DNA of 64,000 nucleotides from Actinomycetes bacterium (GCA_025358355.1 JANYJX010000012.1:1-64000), one strand, 5' to 3'. Shown: positions 1-9,328, counted from the first letter of the stretch. Numbers and translations are program-made. Notes: generated by a model from the letters alone, not told the origin.

Positions 1-1
1 C

Positions 2-106
2 GAAGAGGTAATGGCAAAGCTCTTTTCCAGAAGGGTCGTGACGCGGCTCAAGAGCGAAGCGAACCCCGATGAACTAGAGGAAAAGAAGGCCATACGTGAA
101 GACTAG
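2..106 (+). CDS. C-terminal fragment of an unidentified protein, truncated by the window edge
   Basis: Open frame EEVMAKLFSRRVVTRLKSEANPDELEEKKAIRED* from the left edge; charged, protein-like, but short. Confidence 0.35.
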   Translation, partial: EEVMAKLFSRRVVTRLKSEANPDELEEKKAIRED

Positions 107-224
107 TACCCCTAATCACCGGTGTCAAGTATACAATCACCCCCGGATCCGGTCGTACGTCGTAGACAGCAAGGTCGTGCTTCTTCGTCGTTGGCGGAGC
201 CTCGTCGAGCCCGACCTTGCCGGC

Positions 225-647
225 TCAAAGCATCCGCGGGCCAAGACGAACGGCGAGCCCGCCAAGGATCAACACGAAGCCAACGACGAACCCGGCAGCG
301 AGACATTGCGCGCCTCGCGGGAAGGTCTCGGGATCGCTGTTGCGCCCCAATCGACTCCAATCGAGCCCAACGGTCACACCAGAGAACGCGCATCCACACG
401 TAAGCACGATGAACCCGACCTGGATGAACGCTCGGCTGTTATGCCGCTCGGCCAGCTGACCGCCGTAGAGCACAACGAGGAACGCCAGCACGCCGAGAGT
501 CAGGAATCCGATCTGCGCGGCCCCGTGCGGCCGCAGACGCCACTCCTGATGCACGACCGCAGCGGCGAACCCAAAGAGGAAGGTCAGCAAGAGGACAAGC
601 TCTATCCAAGGCCGCCGCAGAACCAGGTTGGTGAACCACTCGCTCAC
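225..647 (-). CDS. Hypothetical membrane protein (about 4 TM segments)
   Basis: ORF with hydrophobic segments (LVLLLTFLFGFAAAVV, IGFLTLGVLAFLVVLYGG, FIVLTCGCAFSGVTV, FVVGFVLILGGLAV); GTG start. Confidence 0.65.
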   Translation of the reverse strand: MSEWFTNLVLRRPWIELVLLLTFLFGFAAAVVHQEWRLRPHGAAQIGFLTLGVLAFLVVLYGGQLAERHNSRAFIQVGFIVLTCGCAFSGVTVGLDWSRLGRNSDPETFPRGAQCLAAGFVVGFVLILGGLAVRLGPRML

Positions 648-703
648 GGCCAGTCATCCTCCCCGATGGGCTCCGTCCCCTGCCCGCCGTAGAATCCCAA
701 CCC

Positions 704-1327
704 GTGGCTGAAGAGATCACCGTTCTCATCACCGACGACCACGAAGTCGTCCGCGAGGGCCTGCGGCTGTCGCTGCTTCGCTCGCCGCACATCCGCATCG
801 TGGGCGAGGCACCCGACGGCGAAACCGCGATCTCGCTCGCCGAACGGCGCCGGCCGAACGTCGTGATCATGGATCTCCGCATGCCCGGAATGGACGGGAT
901 CGAAGCGACCGAGGAGATCCTCAAGCGCGTCCCGGAAACCGCGGTGCTCATCTTCACCGCGTACAGCGAGCGCGCCCTGCTCACGCGCAGCCTCGAGTCC
1001 GGCGCGCGGGGTTACATCCTCAAGGAGGCGCCGCAAGAGACGCTGCTGCGCGCGATCGAGAAGGTCGCAAACGGCGACACGTTCGTCGACCAGGCGCTGA
1101 TGCCGGCGTTCGTCCAGGGCAAGGACGGCAACGACTCGCTCACCCCGCGCGAGCGCGAGATCCTGCAACTGCTCGCCGACGGCATGTCCAATGCGGACGC
1201 CGCAGGCCGGCTCTTCATCAGCCAGGAGACGGTCAAGAGCCACGTCCGGCACATCCTCGTGAAGCTCGAAGCGGACACGCGCACGCAGGCGGTCGCGATC
1301 GCGCTCCGCGAGGCGATGATCGATTGA
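704..1327 (+). CDS. NarL/FixJ (LuxR) family response regulator
   Basis: Receiver motifs (ITDDHEVVREGL, VVIMDLRMPGMDG, K in YILKEAP) plus LuxR HTH (LTPREREILQLLADGMSNADAAGRLFISQETVKSHV). Confidence 0.93.
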   Translation: MAEEITVLITDDHEVVREGLRLSLLRSPHIRIVGEAPDGETAISLAERRRPNVVIMDLRMPGMDGIEATEEILKRVPETAVLIFTAYSERALLTRSLESGARGYILKEAPQETLLRAIEKVANGDTFVDQALMPAFVQGKDGNDSLTPREREILQLLADGMSNADAAGRLFISQETVKSHVRHILVKLEADTRTQAVAIALREAMID

Positions 1328-1989
1328 CAATCGCGCCGGGCGGCGAAGGGCACGCGCGGCCTGTTCTCGACGAGCGGCTCGTGGCCGAGCAGGACGAGCG
1401 CCGCCGCCTCGGCGAGCTGATCCACGATGGGCCCGTACAGCACCTCGCCGCCGTCGCGCAGATGCTCGACGCGGCAGCGGCCGCGACAGCGGAAGGCGAC
1501 GCCGCCGGCGCCCACCCGATTCTCGTCCGCGCGCTCACGCTCACGCGCGAAGCGAGCGGCGACCTGCGCGAACTCGTCTCCGGGCTCGAGCCCGACGCGC
1601 TTCGCGAGCACGGCTTCGCCACCGCGGTCGCGCTCCTCAGCCAGCGGTTGGCGGCGCGCCGCGGGATCGAAGTTGAGACGGATGTCGAAGCCGGAGAGGC
1701 GCTTGGCGAGGCAGCGGCGATCGGCCTGTACCAGATCGTCCGAGAGTCGCTCGATCAGGCAGTCCGACGCGGCCCGCCTACCAAGATCTCGATCACGCTC
1801 ACGCCAACATCGGCAGGCGGCGTCGAGCTCGGCGTCTCCGACAACGGCTCGGGCGAACGACGCCAGGCGGTGCTCGACGGCCTGGCCGAGCGGGCCGAAA
1901 GCCTCAACGCCGCGTTCTCGGTCGAACAACACCCCGGCGAGGGAACAGCCGTCCGCGTGACCGTCCCGCCGTCCGCAACCCGACGCTGA
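1324..1989 (+). CDS. Cytosolic NarL-type (HisKA_3-like) sensor histidine kinase, no TM segment
   Basis: TTG start overlaps the regulator stop; H-box ERRRLGELIHDGPVQHLAAV; ATPase-like C-terminus with DNGSG. Confidence 0.8.
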   Translation: MTIAPGGEGHARPVLDERLVAEQDERRRLGELIHDGPVQHLAAVAQMLDAAAAATAEGDAAGAHPILVRALTLTREASGDLRELVSGLEPDALREHGFATAVALLSQRLAARRGIEVETDVEAGEALGEAAAIGLYQIVRESLDQAVRRGPPTKISITLTPTSAGGVELGVSDNGSGERRQAVLDGLAERAESLNAAFSVEQHPGEGTAVRVTVPPSATRR

Positions 1990-2043
1990 AGGCCGAAAGA
2001 GAACCGTCGCGTCTGTCTGGACCGGCTCGATAGACTCGCCGTC

Positions 2044-2349
2044 GTGACGTACATCATCGCCGAGCCGTGCATCGACATCAAAGACAAGTCGTGCATCGAT
2101 GTCTGCCCCGTCGACTGCATCCACGAGTTCGACCGGATGCTCGTCATCGACCCGGAGGAGTGCATCGACTGCGGCGCGTGCGAACCGGAATGCCCGGTCG
2201 AGGCGATCTTCCCCGAGGACGCGCTCCCCGACAAGTGGGAGCCCTTCGTGAAGATCAACTACGCATTCCCGCAGGGCGCGGCGGCGATCAACCCACTGGT
2301 TGACGCGTACGCCACCGAGCACGACGTCCACAACGAGCCACCGGAGTAG
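2044..2349 (+). CDS. fdxA: Ferredoxin (FdxA type, 7Fe/8Fe)
   Basis: CIDVCPVDCIHEF and CIDCGACEPECPVEAI cysteine motifs; GTG start. Confidence 0.93.
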   Translation: MTYIIAEPCIDIKDKSCIDVCPVDCIHEFDRMLVIDPEECIDCGACEPECPVEAIFPEDALPDKWEPFVKINYAFPQGAAAINPLVDAYATEHDVHNEPPE

Positions 2350-2353
2350 CTCC

Positions 2354-2914
2354 GTGGCGCCGGACGCCGACGAGTCCAACAGTGCGGCGCCCAGCCACGA
2401 CGCACGTAGCGGCAAGAGCCTCGGTCGGCGGGTCGGCACAATCGGAATCTGGCTTGTCGCCGTCGTTGTTCTCGCGCTGATCGGGAGCGCGGTTCTCCCG
2501 CGCTGGTGGTCGCACAGGATCGGCGCGCAGGTGAACGGGAGCATCACTTCCGGCATCGTGGTCGGTCTCTTCTACGGTTTTGTTTTCACGCTGCTGCCCG
2601 CCGCACTGCTCTGGTTCACGTTCAGGAAACGGCGCTCGCTGAAGCTGGTGCTCGTCTTGGGCGTGGTCTCGATCGTGCTCGCAGCGCCGAACCTGATGAC
2701 GCTCGGCATCGTTCTCGGTAGCGGGCACGCAGCGCACGCTGGCCAGCGCACGCTCGACGTCGAGGCACCGGATTTCCGAGCGAGCAGCCTGATCGGCGCG
2801 ATCATCGCTCTCGCGGCGCTCGGCGGGATCTCGTACCTCGTCATCTCGCGCCACCACGCCCACGAGCGTGAGGCGAAGCTGCGCAACGAGCTCCACCCGC
2901 CGCACGACTCCTAG
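2354..2914 (+). CDS. Hypothetical membrane protein
   Basis: Several TM segments (IWLVAVVVLALIGSAVL etc.); start taken at GTG 2354, after the ferredoxin stop. Confidence 0.6.
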   Translation: MAPDADESNSAAPSHDARSGKSLGRRVGTIGIWLVAVVVLALIGSAVLPRWWSHRIGAQVNGSITSGIVVGLFYGFVFTLLPAALLWFTFRKRRSLKLVLVLGVVSIVLAAPNLMTLGIVLGSGHAAHAGQRTLDVEAPDFRASSLIGAIIALAALGGISYLVISRHHAHEREAKLRNELHPPHDS

Positions 2915-3222
2915 TCCGAAACCAGCTCCGCAACGAGCGATGCGGCGCGCTCCATCAGCGCCGACTTCACGATCACCTGGTCGAAGCCCGCCGCGTGCGC
3001 GCGCTGCAGCCCGGCCTTGTCGGTGTGGTTCGTAAAGCCGACGATCGGCACATCCGGCCAGGCATCCGCAACCTCCTGGGGCTCGACACGCGCGATGTCG
3101 CAGATCACGAGATCGGGCGCGTATGCGCTATCCGAGGTGACGAGGCGGTGATCCGGCAGGAGGCCTTCGAGCTTCCCGCGGAAGAACAGATCGACGCCAA
3201 CAAGCAAGATCGTCGACACGAC
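2911..3222 (-). CDS. Receiver-like (CheY-fold) protein, standalone
   Basis: ILLVGVDLFFRGKLEGLL, LVICDIARV, VPIVGFTNH, VIVKSAL follow receiver domain order. Confidence 0.55.
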   Translation of the reverse strand, partial: VVSTILLVGVDLFFRGKLEGLLPDHRLVTSDSAYAPDLVICDIARVEPQEVADAWPDVPIVGFTNHTDKAGLQRAHAAGFDQVIVKSALMERAASLVAELVSD

Positions 3223-3247
3223 CCGGTTGTAGCACGCGTTGCGGACG

Positions 3248-3964
3248 CTACCGGCCGAGGTCAACCTTCAGGAGCGCGCGATGAAGGTAGATCCGGAGGA
3301 CGTAGAAGCGTTCGAAGAACAGCAACGCGCCGAGCGCGACGAGCACGAGCCCGCTCACGATCTGGATCGCCATGTAGTGGTCGCGCAGCCAGCGGAAGAC
3401 ACCCATCGCGCGCGTGAATAGCGCGCCCGCGAGCACGAACGGCACCGCGAGCCCCAGTGAATAAGCGAGCAGCAGAACCGATCCCTGAAGAACGGTGTTC
3501 CCGCTCCCCGCGAGAAAGAGGATCGAGCCCAGCACAGGGCCGATGCACGGGGCAGCGCAGATCGCGAACGCGCCACCAAGCAGAAAGCGTGAGCCACGCG
3601 AGCGCGCTCCCTGGACAAGACCCGCTCCGAGAAGCCGCTCCGGCCAGGGCAGAAGCCCCATGAACACGAGGCCGAAGGCGATCAGGATGAAGCCGGCGAC
3701 CTGCTCCAGGAGAACCTGATCCTGAAGAATCGAGCCACCGATCGCTGCGGCGCCGGCTCCCAGAACGACGAAGACGACAGTGAAGCCGAGGACGAACGGC
3801 ACGGTGGCGCGCACGACACGTGCGGCGGAGCCGGGCTCACCGAGGCGGTCGGCCTCGACCGCCGAGATCGCCGAGAGATAACCGGGAACGAGCGGCAGCA
3901 CGCACGGCGCGAGGAACGAGAGGAAGCCGGCGAAGAACGCGACCGGGATCTGCGCGACGCTCAT
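3248..3964 (-). CDS. ccdA: Cytochrome c biogenesis protein CcdA
   Basis: FLSFLAPCVLPLVPGYLSAIS and AICAAPCIGPVLGSIL Cys motifs, 6 TM. Confidence 0.9.
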   Translation of the reverse strand: MSVAQIPVAFFAGFLSFLAPCVLPLVPGYLSAISAVEADRLGEPGSAARVVRATVPFVLGFTVVFVVLGAGAAAIGGSILQDQVLLEQVAGFILIAFGLVFMGLLPWPERLLGAGLVQGARSRGSRFLLGGAFAICAAPCIGPVLGSILFLAGSGNTVLQGSVLLLAYSLGLAVPFVLAGALFTRAMGVFRWLRDHYMAIQIVSGLVLVALGALLFFERFYVLRIYLHRALLKVDLGR

Positions 3965-4431
3965 TCTTCGAAGTCGGCGAGTGCTGCGTCGAGCTGCTGC
4001 TCGAGCTCCGGATCGAGCGGCCCGTCCTCGCCACCAGGCCCGTCGCGGCGACGGCTCCAGGTCCACGCGACAAACCCGAGCACGATGGCCACGAGCGCCG
4101 CGCCGCCGATCGGCAGCACCCACGCGAGCAAGCCGAGTCCCTTCGTCGGCGGCGTCGCCAGCACCCCTTCGCCGAACTGGTCGACGAGCTCGGCCTTGAT
4201 CTGCTCACCCGTCGCGCCCTCGGCGATGCGACGCTGGATGAACACCTTCATGCGGCGCGCAACGGGCGAGTCGGACTCGTCGAGCGTCTCCCTGCACGTT
4301 GGGCACACGAGCTCGCCCTCGAGCGCGGCGGCGCTCGGCGGCTTGTCGGCGGCTCGCGCGGGTTGCGCGGGTTGCGCAGCGCCAACAGCGAGCGCCACAA
4401 CCGCAGCGAGGATCGGCCAGTAGCGCTTCAC
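3961..4431 (-). CDS. ccmH: Cytochrome c-type biogenesis protein CcmH
   Basis: Signal peptide, LVCPTCRETLDESDSPVARRMK CxxC motif, C-terminal TM; GTG start. Confidence 0.87.
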   Translation of the reverse strand: MKRYWPILAAVVALAVGAAQPAQPARAADKPPSAAALEGELVCPTCRETLDESDSPVARRMKVFIQRRIAEGATGEQIKAELVDQFGEGVLATPPTKGLGLLAWVLPIGGAALVAIVLGFVAWTWSRRRDGPGGEDGPLDPELEQQLDAALADFEE

Positions 4432-4979
4432 GATGCCGAAGCAAGCACGCGCTCCACGTCGCGCTCGAAGACCTTGTCTTTGCCGCCGGTGCGAAGCCCG
4501 CCGAGAATGCGCGACACGACGTGGCCGCGCCGATCGATGACGAATGTCGCAGGCAGCCCGCCGACGCCCCAGTGGCCGAGCGTCGAGCCGTGGGCGTCGT
4601 GGATGAGGGCGTACGTCAAGCCGTACTTGCGCGCGAAGGCCCGACCGTCGCCCGAGTAGTCGCTCGCATCGACGCCGATCACCACAAGCCCTTTCGACCG
4701 GTTCACACGCCAGAATTTTTCGAGGTACGGCGCCTCGTCCGCACACGGCCCACACCACGACGCCCAAAAGTTGACGACGACCGGCTTGCCACGGAACGAC
4801 GCCAGCGACAGCGTTCCCGGGCGATCGAGCCGCGGCAGCGAAAGAGCTGGCGCGAGAGAGGTGGAATCGACGTGAACCTGATTCGAGCTGCCGCGCGTAG
4901 CGATCTTGACAACCAACACGACGAGCAGCGTGACAACGGCGACCGCCGCGAGCCCCTGCGCGAGCCGCCGGGCGCTCAT
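4428..4979 (-). CDS. TlpA/ResA-family thioredoxin-like protein
   Basis: VNFWASWCGPCADEAPYLEKF active site, N-terminal TM anchor. Confidence 0.92.
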   Translation of the reverse strand: MSARRLAQGLAAVAVVTLLVVLVVKIATRGSSNQVHVDSTSLAPALSLPRLDRPGTLSLASFRGKPVVVNFWASWCGPCADEAPYLEKFWRVNRSKGLVVIGVDASDYSGDGRAFARKYGLTYALIHDAHGSTLGHWGVGGLPATFVIDRRGHVVSRILGGLRTGGKDKVFERDVERVLASAS

Positions 4980-4980
4980 A

Positions 4981-6057
4981 TCAGGCGCCGACGATGAAGA
5001 CCGTCGTCCCAACCGTGACGTGGTCAAACAGCCACTCCGCTTCCGAGATCCGCATCCGGATGCAGCCGTGCGATGCCGAGTAGCCGATCGACGCGGCGTT
5101 CGGCGTGCCGTGGATCCCGACATTCGGCGACGAGATGCCCATCCAACGCGTCCCAAGCGGGTTGCCAGCCCCCGGCGGCACCGGCTTCTCGCCCTTCGCC
5201 CACGCCGACCCTTGCGGGGGGTACCACCACGGGTCGCGCAGCTTGACGATGATCTCGAACCGCCCGAGCGGCGTCGGATAGATCGATTGGCCGGTCGCGA
5301 CACCGAACTGGCGTTGCACCGAGTCGCCCTTGTACAGCGTCAGCTCGTGCGTGCCGCGCTTGATCACGATCACATGCGGGAACGATGCGGGCGACATCGA
5401 TGGCGCAATCGACTGGAAGCGCAGCTTGATCGGATCGCGGTTCTGCGTCTTCAGCGCCAGCACGAGCTGCCGCGTCGCGATGACGCGGTTGAGATGCCTG
5501 CCCGGCAGATCCTTCGTGATGCGCGGCGCGAGGTGGTAGAGGATCAGTCGCGAATCGACGGGCGCGCGTTCGAGCTTCTTGCCGAGCGCACTCGCGTACG
5601 CGTCAATCCGCTCCGCCGAGACATCGACCGGCAGCGGCACGTTGAAGCCGGAACGCCGAACCGTGAGCGCGCTGCGCACCGCCGCTGTCAGCCGCGGGTA
5701 GGCGCCGAGCTGGCGCGGGGTCGCGGTGATCTTCCTTGTCGGCGAAACGACGAGCGTCAGCGGCTTCGCGAACGCCTCGCCCACGGCCGCGCGCGCCTCC
5801 GCGTACGTCAGCCCGCCGACCGAGACATGCCCAACCGTGACGCCTGCCGCGATGACCCGCGGCTCCGGCACGGTCGTGGTTGTAGTTGTAGTTGTCGTCG
5901 TTGAGTCGGTCGCCGCCGGTGGCTCGGTCGTCGTCGGATCGGTTCCGGTGGTTCCACCGTCGGCGCCAGCGACCGGAGTCACAGTCAGCGAGAACGCCAA
6001 GACAAGACCCGCAAGCCCGCAGGCGGCCAACACCCCAAACGCAAGGCCCCGTCTCAT
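4981..6057 (-). CDS. L,D-transpeptidase (YkuD) with N-terminal peptidoglycan-binding-like domain and poly-Thr linker
   Basis: HGTPNAASIGYSASHGCIRMRISEAEWLF catalytic motif; TTTTTTTTTTTVPEP linker. Confidence 0.92.
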   Translation of the reverse strand: MRRGLAFGVLAACGLAGLVLAFSLTVTPVAGADGGTTGTDPTTTEPPAATDSTTTTTTTTTTVPEPRVIAAGVTVGHVSVGGLTYAEARAAVGEAFAKPLTLVVSPTRKITATPRQLGAYPRLTAAVRSALTVRRSGFNVPLPVDVSAERIDAYASALGKKLERAPVDSRLILYHLAPRITKDLPGRHLNRVIATRQLVLALKTQNRDPIKLRFQSIAPSMSPASFPHVIVIKRGTHELTLYKGDSVQRQFGVATGQSIYPTPLGRFEIIVKLRDPWWYPPQGSAWAKGEKPVPPGAGNPLGTRWMGISSPNVGIHGTPNAASIGYSASHGCIRMRISEAEWLFDHVTVGTTVFIVGA

Positions 6058-6806
6058 GACGCGAGTGTAGCCATCACCATTTCCGGATCGTTCGAGATCA
6101 GGCCGTCAACTCCCGCCTCCACAACACGCGCTACGGTCGCCGTGTCGTCGATGGTCCATGTCAGCACCGGCACACCGAGCGCGTGCGCCTTGGCCACCGC
6201 CCGCGGCGTGACGAGCGTGTGGTTGAGCATCACCACAGTCGCATTCGCATTCGCGAGCAGCCGCTCGAGCCTCGTAGGCACGCTGACGCGCATCGCCGTG
6301 AGCACAAGCCGCACGAGCGGCCACAGCACCGGCCGACGAGAGACGCCGAGCCGATCCTCGGGATAGGTGAACCCAAGGCGGATACCGGGCGAGAGCCCGG
6401 CGATCTGGCGCAGCACCGCGGAGTGGAACGCGCTCACGACGACGCGCTCGGCCAGGCCGTGCCGCTCGACCGCCGCCGCTACCTCGTCAAGCCGAGACCG
6501 CAGCTTCAGATCGATGTGCAGCGCCACATCTCGCGTTTCCTCGGCGAACCAGGCGAGCGTCTCGTCCAGCGTCGGCACATCGGGCGCGAGCTCCCGAAGC
6601 TCCGCGAGCGAAAGATCGCCGATCCTCCCCACCGCACCGCCATGCGTGATCTCCTCGAGATGATCCGAGTGCGTGACGATCAACGGCCCGCGCGCCATCG
6701 CCACCACGTCGAACTCGACCGCATCGACGCCGAGGTCGACGGCCGCGCGGAACGCGGCGATCGTGTTCTCGGGAGCCGCCCTCGGCGCGCCGCGATGCCC
6801 GATCAC
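6054..6806 (-). CDS. Glycerophosphodiester phosphodiesterase family protein
   Basis: MIGHRGAPRAAPENTIAAFRAAVDLGVDAVEFDV. Confidence 0.93.
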   Translation of the reverse strand: MIGHRGAPRAAPENTIAAFRAAVDLGVDAVEFDVVAMARGPLIVTHSDHLEEITHGGAVGRIGDLSLAELRELAPDVPTLDETLAWFAEETRDVALHIDLKLRSRLDEVAAAVERHGLAERVVVSAFHSAVLRQIAGLSPGIRLGFTYPEDRLGVSRRPVLWPLVRLVLTAMRVSVPTRLERLLANANATVVMLNHTLVTPRAVAKAHALGVPVLTWTIDDTATVARVVEAGVDGLISNDPEMVMATLAS

Positions 6807-6852
6807 GAGCGGCCGCCCGTCTCTGCGGAACAGGTCGATCAGATGCCGTCGA

Positions 6853-7110
6853 TCAGATGCCGAATAGCCGCTGGATGTCGTGCGCGATGAAGACCACGAT
6901 CGCGACGGTCACTGCGAGGAGAATGAGCAACACCAGCCAGAACCTCGCGCCAGCGCGACGCGTTGCGCGACGGTGCTCGACGCGTGCATGTCGGCGCGCG
7001 CGGTGGTGCCAGTAGGCGCGGTCGATCGCGCCCGGATCGAGCGGCGGCGCATCCACGTCACTTGGCCCGATGTCAGCGCTCACGGCCCCTCTCCCCCGAT
7101 TCTCGGCCAC
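6853..7110 (-). CDS. Hypothetical small membrane protein
   Basis: 85-aa ORF, C-terminal TM FWLVLLILLAVTVAIVVFIA. Confidence 0.55.
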   Translation of the reverse strand: MAENRGRGAVSADIGPSDVDAPPLDPGAIDRAYWHHRARRHARVEHRRATRRAGARFWLVLLILLAVTVAIVVFIAHDIQRLFGI

Positions 7111-7161
7111 GTCCGAATTGTACGGGGTGACTCAGGTGCTCGGAATGAGATACTTCCCGCG

Positions 7162-7614
7162 ATGTCGTCTCCCGAAGACCGCCACTCCGACCGATTCACC
7201 GGCGTCCGCGGCGCTTCGCTGCTCGCGTTGAGCGACAACCTGGCGCTGATCGCCGGGCTGGTGCTGGCGGTTTCGGCCTTCACCGGTTGGTACACGGGGC
7301 CAAGCGGTGGGGTGACCGTGTCGGTGACCGGGTGGCACACGGGCACCCTCGGCAAGCTCGTGTTCTTCGCCGGGCTCGCGGTCCTGCTGGTCGTGCTCCT
7401 GCGCGAAGTCGGCATCGAGTTGCCCGCCGCCGCGCCTGAGAGCCTCGTGACTATCGCGCTCGGCGCGGTCGCGACAATCCTCGTCCTCGTCAGGATCGTG
7501 TCGATCCCCGACGACTTCTTCTTCGCCGGCCGCGGCGTAGGCATCTGGATCAGCTTGATCGCAGCCATCGGCGTCATCGCTGCCGGCCTGCTCCAGGTCT
7601 CCGAAGAGCTCTAG
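7162..7614 (+). CDS. Hypothetical membrane protein (4 TM)
   Basis: ATG at 7162; MSSPEDRHSDRF...LIAAIGVIAAGLLQVSEEL with TM pattern. Confidence 0.65.
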   Translation: MSSPEDRHSDRFTGVRGASLLALSDNLALIAGLVLAVSAFTGWYTGPSGGVTVSVTGWHTGTLGKLVFFAGLAVLLVVLLREVGIELPAAAPESLVTIALGAVATILVLVRIVSIPDDFFFAGRGVGIWISLIAAIGVIAAGLLQVSEEL

Positions 7615-7619
7615 CCCGT

Positions 7620-7826
7620 CTAGCCTCGCGGGAGGGACGTGAGCGTCCGCAGGGACGTTTGCGGCTGCCCGGTGTGTGGGCCGTCCTGGTGGAGCGCCTC
7701 GCCCAGCGCGACGCCGACCGCGAAGACCAGCGCGAGGATTGCGAGGCCGAGCACGATTCGCAGCGCGGTTCTCCCTCGCCTCGGGCGTTCCGGAAGCGGC
7801 TGGCGCTCGTGCGGGTAGCCGGTCAC
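7620..7826 (-). CDS. Hypothetical small single-TM protein
   Basis: 68-aa ORF with TM ALRIVLGLAILALVFAVGVALGEAL. Confidence 0.5.
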   Translation of the reverse strand: MTGYPHERQPLPERPRRGRTALRIVLGLAILALVFAVGVALGEALHQDGPHTGQPQTSLRTLTSLPRG

Positions 7827-8137
7827 GGCGTGTAGTCGACTGCGCCGCGCGCGTAGAGGTGGAAGGCAGCGTCGCCCGCGACAGCCACGGTGCGCGGCCA
7901 GCCGGGAACGGAAGCGCGCTCGTCGATCGCCTCCAGCAGCCAGGATTCCGACCTCGTGTAGGCGTCCGCAAGTTCGGCGATCGTGAAGATGGTGCCGACT
8001 CGCTTGCGCAGCTCGGTCAAGATCACGTTCACCTGTTGGTGCAGCCGATCGCCGCCGATCGGGTCATTCGTCGCGGCTAGCAAGCGGCGATAGCCGTCCT
8101 CCCAATCCCTCCGAGCACTCTCGATATCGGCCGTCAC
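7823..8137 (-). CDS. Hypothetical protein
   Basis: 104-aa ORF, stop/start overlap with the neighbouring ORF. Confidence 0.6.
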   Translation of the reverse strand: MTADIESARRDWEDGYRRLLAATNDPIGGDRLHQQVNVILTELRKRVGTIFTIAELADAYTRSESWLLEAIDERASVPGWPRTVAVAGDAAFHLYARGAVDYTP

Positions 8138-8149
8138 GAGCGCGGAATC

Positions 8150-8765
8150 CTAGCCACACGCTCGGGCGTAGAAGCGGAGGTACTCACCCATCCGACCCGA
8201 CCAGCCGCTGTGCCCACCGCCGTGAATCTGGGGCCGCACGCTTTCGCCATGGGCCCGCAGCTCGTGCGCCATTGCGACATCGGCCTGCTTGAACGGATCA
8301 TCGCGACCGACATCCATCCACGCCGGGACGCCGTACAGCCGTTGCTTCGCGGCGAAGCGAATCACGTCGTGACGCGAGAAGTCCTCGGCATCGTCGTACG
8401 CGCCAGCGGGCGTGTCGCCGCCGCGGAACCAGAGCGCAGCCGAGTGCGCGCCGACAGCACAGAGCATCTTGGGCGCGAGCCGAGGTCGTGGAGCGCGTCG
8501 AAGAGATGCTGGCGCAGCTTCGACTTCGCGCCGGAGCCGCGGCCGTGGAGGAGAACGAGTAGCTCGCGTCCCTTCCCGCCACCCGCCGGGACAACGAGGA
8601 TCTCGTGCAGATCACGGCGGGCGAAGCGACTCGACACCGTGAATCGAACGACCGTCGCGCCGTGCGTCGTGTAGTAGCCGCGCAGCAGATCGTGGACCCC
8701 GATCCGGGCCGCACCAGCGGCGACCACTATCAGCGCGACGACCAACCGCGCCTGAGGCGGCGCTT
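8150..8765 (-). pseudogene. Esterase-like alpha/beta-hydrolase with internal deletion/frameshift
   Basis: N-part RFTVSSRFARRDLHEILVVPAGGGKGRELLVLLHGRGSGAKSKLRQHLFDALHDLGSRP lies in the 8362..8925 frame; C-part MLCAVGAHSAALWFRGGDTPAGAYDDAEDFSRHDVIRFA...HSGWSGRMGEYLRFYARACG in the 8150..8467 frame; no nucleophile-elbow segment between. 5' boundary approximate. Confidence 0.65.
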
Positions 8766-8806
8766 CGAGCGACGGCGACGACGTCGCACCAGCTCGGGCG
8801 ACGGCG

Positions 8807-9319
8807 TCACGCTGCGTCACCGTCGTATCCCGCGAGGCAGCACTGCTCGGGCCAGAGCGGTTCGAGCTCCTCGACGATCCTGTCCCCAAGCTCATACCCC
8901 GCCCGCGCGAGGGCGAAAGCGACATGCGCGTGCAGGCACTTCAGCTGACCCGGGTTACCGGAGCCGCCGATGCCGAGATCGAGCGACCGCCCGTCGTCAG
9001 CGCCCACGCCACCGCCGGCGAGCTCGCGCCGGATGCGCCGCTGTTCGTCGGTCGCGCGCGTGAGGCTCTCGGCCAACGCGGTGTCGGCCGCCACGGCTTC
9101 GCTCCAACGCTCCACCCCACCGGCTGCCTCGAGCCGGGAGACAGCCGTAACCAGATGTCGGCAGGTCAGGTAGTACGTCGTCGGGAACGGGGTGCCGGCA
9201 GGGTCGTACGGCTCCTGCTCCGTGACGGCCGGGGCGCCGAACGGGCAGCGAGCGGCTACACACCGGAACGCGCGCGGCGTCCGCCCGATCTGCCGCGCAA
9301 CAAGCTCACGGTCACCCAC
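8807..9319 (-). CDS. DUF501 domain-containing protein
   Basis: RCPFGAPAVTEQEPYDPAGTPFPTTYYLTCRHLVTAVSRLEAAGGV; syntenic with FtsB-like and enolase genes. Confidence 0.88.
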   Translation of the reverse strand: MGDRELVARQIGRTPRAFRCVAARCPFGAPAVTEQEPYDPAGTPFPTTYYLTCRHLVTAVSRLEAAGGVERWSEAVAADTALAESLTRATDEQRRIRRELAGGGVGADDGRSLDLGIGGSGNPGQLKCLHAHVAFALARAGYELGDRIVEELEPLWPEQCCLAGYDGDAA

Positions 9320-9328
9320 GCGCCCAAC

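Noticed and set aside
1012-2556. 514-aa minus-strand ORF
   Set aside because: Antisense to the response regulator, kinase and ferredoxin; low-complexity Arg/Asp-rich shadow ORF.
5870-5910. GTT/GTC microsatellite-like run as a mobile or CRISPR-like repeat
   Set aside because: It encodes the poly-Thr linker of the L,D-transpeptidase; no spacer structure.
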